Part shown: positions 1 to 12,028 of the stretch, in pieces
Layout: each line of letters begins with the position of its first letter
How positions within the stretch are numbered: the stretch's first letter is position 1
DNA from: Epiperipatus broadwayi
Taxonomy: Eukaryota > Onychophora > Udeonychophora > Euonychophora > Peripatidae
Assembly (NCBI GenBank): GCA_028023455.1
Contig: JAQFVV010006454.1
Span: forward strand, 588,001-652,000
Reading direction: 5' to 3'
Length of the DNA stretch: 64,000 bases
Notes under the pieces: generated by a model
Told to the model about the DNA's origin: nothing
What the model saw: only the letters and a program-made list of their open reading frames with translations
Database searches by the model: none
Position numbers and translations under genes: made by a program

Positions 1-1280
1 TGTTTTGAAATTGATAACAAACTATACAGCATCATGGTGACCATAATAATGTCTTTCAAAATTTCAAATGTGTGAAGTTTAAATATTAAAATTTTAAACA
101 TTATAATATTTAACTAATTTTACAGTAGGTCTGGTTGAAATGTAGATTTCATATTCTGTGAAGTGCCATTTAGGTGCTATGCTCAGATAAATTATTTTTA
201 GCCTAACATTACTTTAAAATAAAAAGACAAACAATGTTTAAATAAAATTACATTTGTTAATTAAATTTGAAATTTAAAATTAAAACACAAATGCAATAAA
301 TAAAAATAATTTCAAAAGTAAATACAGTGTGTTTAAAAATGTTTTTGGGTGTACAGACATTAATTTCACTTATTTATAGCTTGGGTCATGTGACCATTTT
401 ATAACACTTATTATTGATATTTTAATCTAGACTCATTTCCTTTCATTGTCTGTATTCATGTCTTAAAGAAACTAATGAAGGTTACTAACAATAATATAAA
501 TACTATTCCCTGTTTAAAATTAAATTAAACCCTATCTAGACAACAAAATTACATATATTTATTAGTACAGTAATTATTTACAAATTTACACATTAGAATA
601 AAATAAGGTATAGCATAAGTGAAATTTACATGGTTTAATTAAAATAAATATTGCCCATAATACATAATATATTTATTTACTATTAATTTTACCCTAGAAA
701 AGTTGCTCATAATATATTTTAAATTGACTTTTAAAATTAAACATTTAAAAATAGTTTAACAAATAAATTTCCAACTTAAACACTACATTTTTCATTCAAC
801 CAGGCATTCATTTATCTACAAATTTAAATTCTATCTTTTATTGTTATTAGTTTTATTATAACTTTTTATGAACAAATAACTTTAAAATATTTAATTATAA
901 TACTCTGCACTAAAATTAAAATTAAATTAATACATTATAAATTTAATTTAATTATTAGAAAACATAAATATAAGTTTTAAACTTGGTTTTCAACTTAAAA
1001 TTGATATTAGCTATCTAAAACAATTGAATGATTAAACTATAACTAAATTAACACTATTAACTAATAAAATGCATTACTTACCACTTTTAAGCTATCAGTT
1101 ACTTAAGATATAAATAATTTAACATGGTAAGCACATGAAATTTTTGTATGCATAAATATAGCATTATAAGGAAACAACATCTTTTTATTAAAAAAAATTA
1201 AATTATTAAAAAAAAAAATGTTTTTAGGCATTTTGGGATAAACCATGACCTTGCATTTAGCTTAAAGCAAAGCTAAAGCT
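1..1280. other. AT-rich stretch, no gene seen
   Basis: Very A+T-rich sequence with dense stops in all frames and many short homopolymer runs. I see no repeat family shared with the rest of the window and no coding signal. Confidence 0.6.
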
Positions 1281-1352
1281 CACAATATATATATATATAT
1301 GGGTGTGTGTGTGTGTCACAATATATATATATATATGGGTGTGTGTGTGTGT
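1281..1352. repeat. Tandemly duplicated (AT)n-(GT)n microsatellite
   Basis: A 36-bp unit consisting of CACA, an (AT)n run, GGG and a (TG)n run occurs twice head to tail. It abuts the left side of the Penelope-like palindrome that follows. Confidence 0.85.
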
Positions 1353-1354
1353 GC

Positions 1355-1995
1355 ATATAATATTATAATTGAATTTTTATAAATACAGTAATTGGATATA
1401 TATAAAGCATAACTTTAAAAATTTTATCAACTTCGGAGTGCTTTCGACTTTTCCTCACAATCTTTGTCAACTAACACTTTGAAAGGCTAACTTTCCCACA
1501 ATTTCCATGATCTTAATGTTTGCAGCCTGTCTATTACTTAAATTTTGTTTGTATTTTTATATTAGCATAGCTTCCTCCATTTTTTGTTGTTATTTTTTTC
1601 AATTTGAAATATTTTTATATTATTATAATTGAAATTAAAACCATAAATACATGATTTATTATGGCATAAAAACAGATGCTGAAACATTATTATTTACTTT
1701 GCAAACCTTTATTTTCTTTTTATAGCTATGCTAATATTAAAATGCAAACAAGACTTAATTAATAGACAGGCAAAAAAAAATATTAAGATCATGGAATTGT
1801 GTGGAAGGTTAGCCTTTCAAAGTGTTAGTTAACAAGGACTAGATGAATAGTCAAGAGCATACCTAAATGGATAAAATTTTTAAAGTTATACTTTACATAT
1901 ATCTAATTACTGTATTTATAAGTATTCAATTGCAAGAATATGTATACTGATTTGAAGAAACACAGATACTGAATTATAATATTATTACATATGTG
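1355..1995. mobile_element. Penelope-like endonuclease fragment in palindromic form (copy 1)
   Basis: The left arm (about 1366-1580) is repeated in inverted orientation at about 1720-1940. Both start beside a TAAATACAGTAATT-like block and share the block around AACTAACACTTTGAAAGGCTAA. Read on the minus strand, the left half and centre give broken peptide resembling the C-terminal part of a GIY-YIG endonuclease domain, including a CKVNNNV-like stretch and a VIDRLQ stretch. The plus strand of the right arm gives the matching QDLINRQ stretch. The same fragment occurs at 6.8-7.9 kb and 12.0-12.7 kb. The right flank (1940-1990) is shared with copy 2. Stops and length differences show it is dead. 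Assignment to Penelope-like elements is by comparison with the other copies and with the clearer element at 16.7 kb. Confidence 0.6.
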
Positions 1996-2972
1996 TATGT
2001 TAATTCTAATATTTTCATGGATAAATGATGAATTCATAGTATTATTCCTAGGAGCTCCAGTGTAATAAAGTATAATAGCTAAATAGTTAACATTTCAATA
2101 CAATAGAAAGTACTTTCCTCAGAGCTTTTTCTTTCTCAAACTCCTGGTAATAATATTATACATATAGATCATTGTGTTATTACTAACAAAAATTAAACGG
2201 AATTTAGAGAAGATTGGGATAGATAATGTAATATATAAAAGTAATTTAACAAAATTATGCAAATGGGATTCAACCTGTTAGGATAACTATAGAGAAATAA
2301 GTAATGCAGGTGCTCTGTATAACATGAAAAAGGATTATGCATCCTAAATTTAAAAATTAAGCAAAAGTCACTTATTAAATATAATTGGATATATAACACT
2401 ATTAAAAAAGATAAAATATATTTAAAATGTTTTAGCATTGATAATTTATCAATCAATAAATATGATGTTCTATTTTTTTTTAAATGTTAAGAACAATTTA
2501 GCATGTCACCAATGAAAGAAAAATAGATGATACCAACAGATACATTGACAACATGTAAGACAACAAGACATTTTAAAATAGTCATAGAGATGATGAAAAA
2601 TATATAACAAAAAATAGAAAATGAAAAATGAATGGTGAAAATATTTTAGAATAATAACAAGAAATGTTCAACACAATGTCAATTAAAATCAGAGTGATAT
2701 AAATAGACAGATAGAAACTTTGTGGTAGAAATACTTGGAAAAATAGAGAACAAACTTAAAAAAGAAAATGCAATTAAAGTGTGGCAGAAAATAAAATACA
2801 CATGAGAATGCAAAGCATGATAGATTAAAAAAGCCAGATTATATGTTTATGATTGTACCAAGCTATACTATAAAATATAAGCACAGAAATAAATACACTT
2901 GTGAATAAATGAAATATATATTTAATCAATAGGGTAAAGTCTTTATTATCTTATAGTTAGAGGTGTTCTGTT
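1996..2972. other. AT-rich stretch, no gene seen
   Basis: No repeat family or coding signal recognised. The longest open frame, at 2193-2456 on the minus strand, is about the length expected by chance in such AT-rich DNA and has low-complexity hydrophobic content. Confidence 0.55.

Positions 2973-3015
<43 letters not shown>
2973..3015. repeat. (CA)n-(TA)n compound microsatellite
   Basis: An uninterrupted (AC)n run of about 27 bases passes directly into a (TA)n run. Confidence 0.95.
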
Positions 3016-3550
3016 AAATGTTTGTTAATTAAAAACTATTATAATTACAAAAAATTAATAAATATCATAATAATTAACTATTACATAGTCTTCCCATTAG
3101 CAGAAGTACTTTCAGTTAATTGCTTAACCATCTTCAACTGTCAATAAATAATTTTGGAAATAAAAAGAATTAAATAATCTTTATTGTTGAAAATTTATGA
3201 TTCTAAAACAATTAACTTATTTAAAGGTTCTTTTAATATTAAAGGTGTATGGAATGTTAGTGGAATTGTGAGTAATGTTTAATATAAATATGTTATCTTG
3301 TAGTCTTTACATTTGAGAAGTCAATTTGTAGCAGTGAAACTAATGATTGTGTTTTAGAGATTATTTTCTTTAGCTATTCTGGTTGAGGTGTGAATTTGGG
3401 ATAATTTTGATACATATATACATATATATTTATTACACGAAAGTTATAAAGTCTTTAATTTTATTCTAAATATGATATTGACCAAGATTGGTAAAATTTA
3501 AAATAAAATAGTGAGCACCTTAAGCTTTTACAGAAAAAGATTGAAAACCA
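3016..3550. other. AT-rich stretch, no gene seen
   Basis: Nothing recognisable before the 3' tail of the RTE element that starts near 3551. Confidence 0.55.
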
Positions 3551-3559
3551 TCATGATTA

Positions 3560-5640
3560 ACCTTTATCAATCCACTGCAGGATGAAGGTCTCTCCAAGTT
3601 CAATCAATCTTTTCCTATCTTTAGCTTCTCTTCTCCACATCACACCTGCACACTTTCTTATTTCATCCATCCATCTCACATGTGGTCTCTTTCTGGGTCT
3701 TTTACAATCTTGTGGAATCCAGTTTAAAATTTCAATTCTCCATCTATTATCATCTCTTCTAACAATATGTCCAGCTCAATTCCACTTCATTTTTTTAATT
3801 TTTTCAATGATATCAGTAACACCAGTTTGTTCTTTTACCCATACATTACATTTTTGATCCCTTCTTGTTGCTCCCAACATGCATTTCTCCATACTTCTTT
3901 GAGTGTTCTGAAGTCTCTGTATTGCTCTTTTATTAAGTGTCAAAGTCTCAGATCCATAAGTAAGAACTGGCAAAACACATTTCTTAAAAACCTTGCTTTT
4001 CAAACACATAGTCATATTTCCTTTTAGGATCAAGTTATTTCTACCAAAAGCACTCCAACCAAGTTTAATTCTATGATTAATTTCATCTATTATATTTCCA
4101 TCTGTATTAATAATCTTACCAAGGTATTTGAAACTGTTAACTTCTTCTAACTCATCATAATCAATCTTTATTTTCATATTTTGAGAAAATCTATTAAACA
4201 TTACTTTAGTCTTTTTAGCATTTATCTTCAGTCCTACTTTCTTACTTTCACCTGATAACTCCTGCAACATTTCCTGTAGCTCTAAAGCATTATTTGTAAA
4301 AAAACAACTTCATCATCTGCAAAATCTAAATGACTTAAATAATCTCCATTTACTTTCACTTCTTTAGCTTCCCATTTTAATCCACAAAATACTTCTTCCA
4401 GCACTGCAGTAAAAAGTATTGGAAATATGGAGTCACCCAGTCTAACACCCTTTTCAATGTTGATTTTTCTACTATCATTATGTAATCTAATTGTTGCTGT
4501 TGCATTTTTATAAATATTCTTCAAAATATGACAATATCCTGGATCTACACCTTGATGATCCAATGTTTTAATCACTGAAGAAATGCTTGTAGAATCAAAT
4601 ATCTTTTCATAGTCTACAAATCCTAAACATAATGACAACTCATATTCATTTGTCCTTTCTATAATTTCTCTCAATACCTGGATAAGATCTACTGTACTAA
4701 AACCACTTTTAAATCCAGCTTGTTCTCTTGGCTGGTGGAAATCCAGTGTTTTCTGTAGACAAGTTGTAATTATCTTAGTAATAATTTTGTATAAAACTGA
4801 TAAAAGACTGATAGGTCAGTAATTTCTAATATCTTCTTTATAACCTTATTTAAATATTAATATTAATACTGCATTCTTCCAATCATCTGGTACATCTTTA
4901 TCATTTAAACATTTGGTATATAACTTTGCTATAAAAATTTCTATTTCTTCACCTGCTTCTTTTAATATATCAATTATAATTCCATTATTACCTGGAGCCT
5001 TCCCTTTCTTCATAAATTTAATTGCATGTCTCACTTCCTCATTCAAAATTCTGGGCAATTTGGAAGATATAATAGGTATAGGAGGCACTTGTTCTTTATT
5101 ACTATATAATTCTTGATAGAAGTCTTCTACACATTTTATGATGTCATCTCTCTTTTTAGTAATAATGCCATCTTTTTTTCTGATTGCAGATATAAATTTC
5201 CTTCCAATACCAAAATGTTGTTTTACACTCTTTAGACTTTTATTCTCTTCTACAGCTTTGCTTGCTAGTTCACAATTATACTTTCTTATATCATTTTCAA
5301 CTCTTTTCCACACCATTTTCCAAAATTCGAGATATTCAAACTTTTTTAATGCATCATTGATGTATATTTTCATATTCCTTCTTTACTTCATAAATTCTCT
5401 AGTCTCAGTAGAAATTTTATTGATCAATTGCTGCTTTTTACTACTAGCTATGTTTGTTGCAGTTTTTAAAAGTGTAGCGCTTATTTTTCTATTACTGTCA
5501 TTCAAATCTGAATCATGTTCAAAATCTATTAATACTTGAAATCGATTTGTAAGTTCTAATTTAAATTCATTAGAATGTTTCTGAAGATTAGGAATATCAA
5601 CTGTAAATATTGTTTTTCTTAATAATTTTTGTCTTTCTAC
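3560..5640 (-). pseudogene. RTE reverse transcriptase region, broken
   Basis: Encodes the reverse transcriptase that would copy the element's RNA at the nicked target. Read 5' to 3' on the minus strand: an N-terminal region (5373-4849) with a KKGKAPG block; then NY-stop-PISLLS, where the arginine of the usual NYRPIS is now a stop; the EQAGF block; VDYEKIFDS (active-site Asp block; the usual AFDS is IFDS); GVRLGDS (the usual RQGDS); and FADD at about 4315. A frameshift follows FADD near 4300. The next frame runs KVGLKIN, YLG, LTYGSE and then the RTE-type tail with stop-interrupted WAGH, KRPRKRP and RW motifs. Stops are at about 4847, about 4817 and about 3776. Compared with copy 2, these are independent lesions. 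The reading of the family is secure; the enzyme is certainly inactive. Confidence 0.88.
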
Positions 5641-5659
5641 TTTTGCATTAACGTGTATC

Positions 5660-6400
5660 TTACATCTTACTAATCAATGATCACTTTCTGTGTTAACTTT
5701 TATTAAGAATATTACATTCTTGAAATATGTATTTTTGGTTAGTCAAAATATAATCCAATTTTGTTGTACCTTCATTTAGGTGCTTCCATGTCCATTTCCT
5801 TTTAACATTTTTCTCAAAAAAAAAATTCATATTATAAAGTTGTTTTTTTTCTGCAAATTCCATATGTCTATATCCTCTCTCATTTCTATTACCATAACCC
5901 AAATTACCTACCGCATTTTCATCTTTTATTTGTTTACCAATTCTAGCATTAAAGTCTCCCATAACAATTTTAAAATGTTGTTTACTTTGATCAAAAGCAT
6001 TTTGTACATCCATATAAAAATCTTCTATAACTTCATCACTATGAGAACTTGTTGGGGAAAAACCTGAATTCTCTGCATTTGGTATCAGCTATTAAGTTGT
6101 AAAATTAATCTTGCCACTCTCTCTGATACACTGTCAATCTCCACAATGTTATTCTTCCATTTGTTATTTATAATGAATCCTACTCCACTTGTATTTTCAA
6201 TATTTGTGCCTTTATAGTAGAGTATATGTCCGCTTTTTAAATCAATTGTTTCTTCACCTTTTCTTTTAACTTCACAAAGTCCAATAATGTCCCATTTAAT
6301 ATAAGACAGCTCTTCTTCTAACTCTTACAATCTCTCTTCACTTGAAAGTGATCTGCAGTTCTAAGTATCTAAATAAAAAGTCATCATGAAATGGCATCCT
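5660..6400 (-). pseudogene. RTE APE-type endonuclease region, broken
   Basis: The endonuclease would nick target DNA to prime reverse transcription. On the minus strand the frame holds a WDIIGLCEVKRKGEE block near 6280 (metal-binding Glu), a TSSGVGFIINNKW block near 6180, and then 6013-5693 with MGDFNARIG (the GDFN motif) and a TKLDYILTNQKY block (the DYI motif). The terminal SDH motif lies just downstream, near 5680, where the plus strand reads AATCAATGATCACT; there is a stop just before it. The two halves are joined by a frameshift or stop near 6050-6090. The order and spacing match the APE domain of RTE-clade LINEs and directly precede the reverse transcriptase region. Confidence 0.85.
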
Positions 6401-6500
6401 GAGTCCACAATCAGGCAATTCTTATCACCCTCCGCATTCATCCACAAACTGCTGCCTTTGTTGGTGACTTTACAGCCTCCTGGGAGTAAGGGCCATGATT

Positions 6501-6776
6501 TATTTTTGTCTAACATGATTATATTCATTGAAAAAATATTCTTAAACTTGGAGGTAAAAAGCCAATAAACTCACCATGTTTGCTATTGTGTGTTGGTGAG
6601 CAGCCCATCCATGTTCTTATACTATATGAATAATCACATAGTAATGACAGCTGCATTGACAAGAATGTATGGAGTGGACATTAGGAATTTGCCCTGCTCG
6701 GTTCCTTTAAGACCCCCAAGAGGAATCAAAGGGTCTTCTTTCAGTTGATAGCAAACTCCTTTTTGCAGCCAAGGTT
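6501..6776. other. Moderately GC-richer stretch beside RTE 5' end
   Basis: Contains a block around GCCCTGCTCGGTTCCTTTAA and AGACCCCCAAGAGG with higher G+C than the surroundings. It may be 5' UTR of the RTE element or an unrelated repeat. No coding signal. Confidence 0.35.
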
Positions 6777-6778
6777 AC

Positions 6779-6821
<43 letters not shown>
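6777..6821. repeat. (TA)n-(TG)n compound microsatellite
   Basis: A perfect (TA)n run followed by a perfect (TG)n run, immediately left of the second Penelope-like fragment. Confidence 0.95.
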
Positions 6822-7895
6822 AATTTTATAATTGAATATTTATTAATACAGTAATTAGATATATGTAAAGTATAACTTTAAAAATTTTATCCACTTATAA
6901 GCACTTTTGTCTATTCTTCTAGTCATTGTCAACTAACACTTTCAAAGGCTAATCTTTCCACAATTCTGTGATCTGAATATTTGCTGCCTGCCTATTAACT
7001 AAGTCTTGTTTCTATTTGTATATTAGCATAGCTTCTTTTATTTTCCTTTTGTTGTTACTTTTTCAATTTGCATTTTTTTAATATTATTATAATTGAAGTT
7101 AAAACCATAAATTAATTAATTATTATGATCGTAAAAAACAGATGCTAATACATTATTATTTACTTTGCAATTGTGTTTCATTTTCAGAACTCTTTTTAAT
7201 AACAGCAAATGCTCTTTGGTTCTTTTTCAATGTTCATCTGGATTCTCCTATATATCCACTACCACACCTACATATCCTTTTATAAATGATACAATTTTTA
7301 TTTATAAATGAGTTTTATCTTTAGAGTTATTTATTATTTTGTTTAATATAGGAGGTACATAAAATCAATGTCACATATACCTTTATAAATTTTTCTTATA
7401 AAATTTACTTGATCATTCAAAATATATGGTATTGATATCCATATTTTTTTTATTTGCAGGAGAATCAATATTATTTTTAATATTTTTATTCTTATATTTC
7501 TTATTAAAATTTTTAATAACGTTATATATATGATTATAACTGTAGCCAACATTTAACAATTCATTTGAATACATTTATGCAGCTCCTACATTAAATAAAT
7601 TAATAAATAACTCTAAAGATAAAATCTCATTTATAAATAAAAATTGCACCATTTATAAATGGATATGTAGGCGTGGTAGCGGATACATAACTAAAGAGTA
7701 TTTGCTGCTACTAAAAGGGATTCAGAAAATGAAACAAACTTGCAAAGTAAATAATAATGTTTCAATTCAGCATCTGTTTTTTTACGACCATAATAAATCA
7801 TGTATTACTGTATTTATAAATATTCAATTATAAGATTATGTATATTGATTTGAAGAAATACAGACATCGAATTATAATATTATATGTATATTATA
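6822..7895 (-). mobile_element. Penelope-like endonuclease fragment with inverted partner (copy 2)
   Basis: The minus strand of about 7350-6840 reads as a decayed GIY-YIG endonuclease domain. There is a region before a CRCGSGYI-like block, then KKRTKEHL, a CKVNNNV stretch, and an AANIQ-like C-terminal stretch. The upstream part (7552-7343) may carry the end of the reverse transcriptase or the linker. About 7578-7845 repeats about 7360-7110 plus the outermost 30 bp in inverted orientation, but lacks a 245-bp segment (about 6865-7108). The arms share blocks such as TTATCTTTAGAGTTATTTAT. The right flank (7828-7895) matches the right flank of copy 1. Every frame contains stops. Confidence 0.62.
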
Positions 7896-9130
7896 ATTAT
7901 AAAAAAGCATGATAAAGCATTCAGACAGTGTGAATGCGATACTTGTAAGGAGCAATGCAGATATTGATGCAGTGTGGAGACAAAGTATACATTTTCTTAC
8001 ATCCAAACTACATTTAATCTAAATAAATATTTATTATATTACAATGACTGAATTTAAATTTTTCTAAAGTAATAAAATTATAAAGTAAACATTAAATATA
8101 TTGTATATGTTGTGTAAACATTTTTAAGTATATAACATTTTTATATAAATATGACTTATATCTTCTTAATATATGTATATGATTAATGTATATTATGAAT
8201 TCCATTTGGATACCATGTCTTAATAAAATATTCCATTTTCATTATAGCTCTACTTCAATTAACATCTAAATATAATGCATCATAAGGTTCGAAATGTGAC
8301 AAGTAAGTAAATGTAATTTTACTAGATTAAAAACCTTATAAAGTCTAATTTAATAAATAAAAAATCAATTTATTGACATAAATTGATACAAATAATGAAT
8401 TGCTTTTATTATAGAAAACAATTATGAAAATGAAATTAAATAGTCATTCTTTTTTCCCCTTAAATGAGATTAAATTTCTTTATGCAAAGCAAATATTTTG
8501 TGTTTACGTGTATGTAAAAATTAAATGTATGGCATAGGCGTGTATATAGATTAATGAAATCTAAAAAAACAGGTTATCGTATTATAGGCAAATGATTTAT
8601 TTAAATTTATCTAAATGTATAACTTACCTTTAACGTAATTTATTAAGTATGTTTTTAAGCTTATTTAAAGTAAATAAATATTATAACTAAACATAAGAGC
8701 ATATAAATTCATAAATAAAATGTATATGTAAATAATTAATTCAATCATTATCCCTGAGAAACTTTGATATAATGGTAGCAATCATTTTGCTTACGATCAA
8801 TTAATTATTTTGTACAAGTGGCTTAAAAAAATTCTAAATTCATTTATCTAGAACAACAATATATATCATGAAAAATCATCGCCCTAATGACATAAGACTT
8901 TTTAAAATAATTGCAGCATATTTAAAACAATATATACAATACTTATAAATATTTTAAAATAAATAAATCCTTTTAACCTTTAAAACATACTATTCCATAA
9001 AATAAATATTATTTCAAATTACTAAATAAATTAATATCCAACTATGTTTTAAAAAAATAAAATTTATTAAATAATCATTAATGTGTACAAACACAATTGT
9101 AAATGTATGTGAAAACATATGTGAACAGTG
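7896..9130. other. AT-rich stretch, no gene seen
   Basis: No repeat family or coding signal recognised. Confidence 0.55.
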
Positions 9131-9240
9131 AAGCGTTGTTAGCCCGGGAGGTTGTCGCAGTCACCTTGAAAGCAAGTAGTACTGTTTGAAGATGTGTGTG
9201 GGTTCGCGTCTCAGCTGATGCTATGATATATGGAAAAAAT
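9131..9240 (+). repeat. tRNA-derived SINE, diverged copy (S1)
   Basis: An A-box-like TAGCCCGGGAGG near 9139 and a B-box-like GGTTCGCGTCT near 9201 are spaced as in a tRNA-derived promoter. The 3' part CAGCTGATGCTATGATATAT followed by an A-rich tail matches the copy at 45.3 kb. The anticodon arm no longer pairs, so this is a SINE relic and not a tRNA gene. Confidence 0.65.
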
Positions 9241-9702
9241 AAGAGTAACATAATAATTCTATACGTATTTTCTGATTTTCATTTTGAAAACTTGGAACAA
9301 AGCTAAAAATATATCTTTTTTTTAAACAAAAATATTAAAACATTTAAACATATATTACAAATTATAATAATAATCATTTTTACTGAGAATGAATAATAGA
9401 GTTATTTTCTCCTCTTGGCAATTTTGTTGAAATTGTTTGTACCACGTAAATACTCAAGGAATCTCAGAAATCTATTAGCAAATCTATGTTCATTAACATA
9501 ATTAAGAAAAGTTATTTAAGTCATTGTAAAAATTATTATTGTTTAAACAGTTATTATCATCATTCAAGAGAGCTTTGTAAAAATTAAAATGCTTATAAGC
9601 CAAGTAATTAAAAATTTATCCTTATAAAATTTTAGCAGTAACATATTTGTCTATAGTTAGCTTAAATTCAAACTTTCTGTTGACACTAATATTTGTTGCC
9701 TT
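9241..9702. other. AT-rich stretch, no gene seen
   Basis: No recognisable feature. Confidence 0.55.
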
Positions 9703-10044
9703 TTAATGAAGCATGGTGAATTCTGAAATAAGGTAAATTAAAAAAATAAATAAAGATATGGCTTTATTGCTTGGAAGTTTATAAGAAATTAGAGTGTCAG
9801 ACATCATAGTGCCAGAATCATATATAGAACTTCCTGATCCCAAATTGGATGTTCTAGCAATTGTTCTAAATTGTGCAAGGTATGGTATATTAAATAACAA
9901 ATTCAGTGTTAATTGATTAAATACATAATTTGTGAGGTCATTCAAGACCTTGGACAAATTTTGGCTCATCATCTTTTGTCTTAACATAAATTGTCCATTA
10001 ATTATTTCAAGGTTTGCATTTTCTGATGTTTTTCTTTGTCTCAC
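9703..10044 (-). CDS. Unrecognised open frame, possible host exon
   Basis: A 113-codon minus-strand frame. The first about 80 residues have balanced composition, with a SNLGSGSSIYDSG stretch, an IINGQFMLRQKMM stretch and few low-complexity runs; the last about 25 residues are hydrophobic filler. A CAG lies just upstream (about 10020) that could be a splice acceptor for an exon starting at codon 8. I see no good donor. I do not recognise the protein and no repeat copy exists in the window. In DNA this AT-rich, one frame of this length can arise by chance, so only composition argues for it. No function is proposed. Confidence 0.25.
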   Translation of the reverse strand: MRQRKTSENANLEIINGQFMLRQKMMSQNLSKVLNDLTNYVFNQLTLNLLFNIPYLAQFRTIARTSNLGSGSSIYDSGTMMSDTLISYKLPSNKAISLFIFLIYLISEFTMLH

Positions 10045-12028
10045 ACATCAACATAAAATATATGATAAAATGATTGTTACTTATCAAAAAATAATAAATT
10101 TGACTTCATTTGATAGATATTTTTGTCTATTATTGAAATACATTTTAAATATTCACATTTTGTTTCTGTAAATATTAATAAAATGAGATTGTAAACAAAA
10201 CAATGAGTTTCAATATCATCATTTCTAGAAAGATTATTTTCAGTTTATAAAATCAATGAAATATTTCTAAATTCTTATTATTTTTAAACATCTGAATAAA
10301 TAATTATTTATTTCTCTTATATCTAACAAATTATGCTTTAAAAGTTTAACTTTTTTAAATATTTATAGCAAATTTGTGATATTTTCATACTCATAAATAT
10401 AAATAAATTGCTTATGTAAAAACTAAGCTTGTAAATTGCTTAGGCCATGCTTAGATTTGCTGCTAATATAACATTATATTTTTGAAAATAAAATATTTCA
10501 AGTCAAAATAAGTTATTAATAATTTATATTTCTTGATATATAATAAATATAGTGTAAATTATTTTTTTTAAAAAATATCTAAAGAATAATAAATTTGCAA
10601 ATAAACAAGTTTTTTGGTCATTGAGACTATTTACTTTAAACAATGACATAAAATGCTGAATGTTTTACAACCTTGTAAACAGACAATGGATGACCATGTC
10701 AGGGTGGGGCATATGTCCACCACAAATTTTTCAGCAAAAATTTATTATAATAAAATATACCATTTTACATGCATTTTAACATATAATACTTGTGAAAAAA
10801 TTCACCAAGATGAAAATTAGTCAAAAGTCAAAATTCTGACATCCTATAACTTTTGTATTGTGGCAATTTATTCTAGCAATCAGAATAACCATAAAAATCA
10901 ATGAATGTCACTCTGCCTCATGATCTGACATTCATAATTCTTTTAAATGTTCTTGAGCATGTTTCCATTAAATAATAATTATTTAAAATTAATATGCATA
11001 TATCATTTCATTTACATAATACATTACTTTTATCTCTCTCTTATGCTATTTTTTTAAATGAAACACAATTTATTAAAAACTTTAAAGTTAGTAAAATAAA
11101 CAATTGATCACACATTATTTTATGTCATTATGGTTGAATTCATTATCATTGATCTAAATCTTTAAAATGTAATTTGAAAATGTATGTGTTTATATAGAGT
11201 TAGTTCTAATAATAACTTCTTTCATGAGGCTAATCATATACAATACAAAAACTTCAACCACTCACACAATATGAAGATTTAGAGACTCTTTGGAATAACA
11301 AGTTGGCACACTGCAGATAATAGTACAAATTACAATAATGGTTAACAAAAGTGACCTTCTAAATAAACATGATACAATTTATTTAAAAAATCATTACATT
11401 ATATTAAAACACATATTAAATTATTTTTAATTATTGGACTATATAGCTTACCAGGATAATTTAACCATTTTTAATCTGTTTTAATTTATCTCAATGGATA
11501 CAAACTTTAATCTTTTGATCCTATATATAATAATATAACATTTCTAATATCTTTGTGTAATTCATCATGGATCAAGTTTCAGTAAAAAATTGATAATCTC
11601 AGCAATTAAATGAGTATGTGTTGGTTAAGTATGTTAAAACTAAATTCAGTATCTGCATGCATATATATTGCTTCAGAATTTTAATTGGCAAGTGACAATA
11701 GTACAGACTCCAATCTACCTTTTTATCACAGTTTCATGTATGAATATTATATGTTTAAGTACTCTTAAATGTGTGCATTTAGAACCATGTCAAGCAATCA
11801 TCAACCTATATATTAATCATGTAATAACATATCAACTAAGTAAAAGTTTCAATATCTCCAAAATTATAATTGCAAAATTATTTAATTCTAATAAAATTTA
11901 TAATTTCAACTTTAGAGAATAAACATATAAATCATTGGTAAATGGTAGGCATGCACTACAATAAGCCCATACAATAATGTATGTAAAATATATGTTAATT
12001 TTCTATTTCTACATATATATATATATAT
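10045..12028. other. AT-rich stretch, no gene seen
   Basis: No repeat family shared with the rest of the window. A (TA)n run at about 12011-12030 abuts the palindrome that follows. Confidence 0.55.

Larger units (their letters stand above)
3551..6500 (-). mobile_element. RTE-clade LINE, nearly full length, inactive (copy 1)
   Basis: Minus-strand non-LTR retrotransposon. From its 5' side (about 6500) it holds an APE-type endonuclease region (about 6400-5660), a linker, a reverse transcriptase (about 5370-4100) and the RTE-type C-terminal region. It ends near 3551 just past a CCTGCAGTGGATTGATAAAG-like block. The 1.46-kb copy at 19.1-20.5 kb is closely related through the RT and 3' end. The 3' end of copy 2 adds a (GAT)n-like tail, typical of RTE elements; here the tail is eroded to ATCATGATTAA on the plus strand. 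About 100 bp upstream of the endonuclease (6400-6500) is richer in G+C and may be 5' UTR. No target duplication was found. Confidence 0.9.

Noticed and set aside
2193-2456. 87-codon minus-strand frame
   Set aside because: Low-complexity hydrophobic translation of AT-rich DNA; chance length.
3582-6067. Several plus-strand open frames across the RTE element (for example 3582-3857, 5138-5539, 5780-6067)
   Set aside because: They are antisense to the recognised RTE reading frames. The minus strand shows the conserved motifs.
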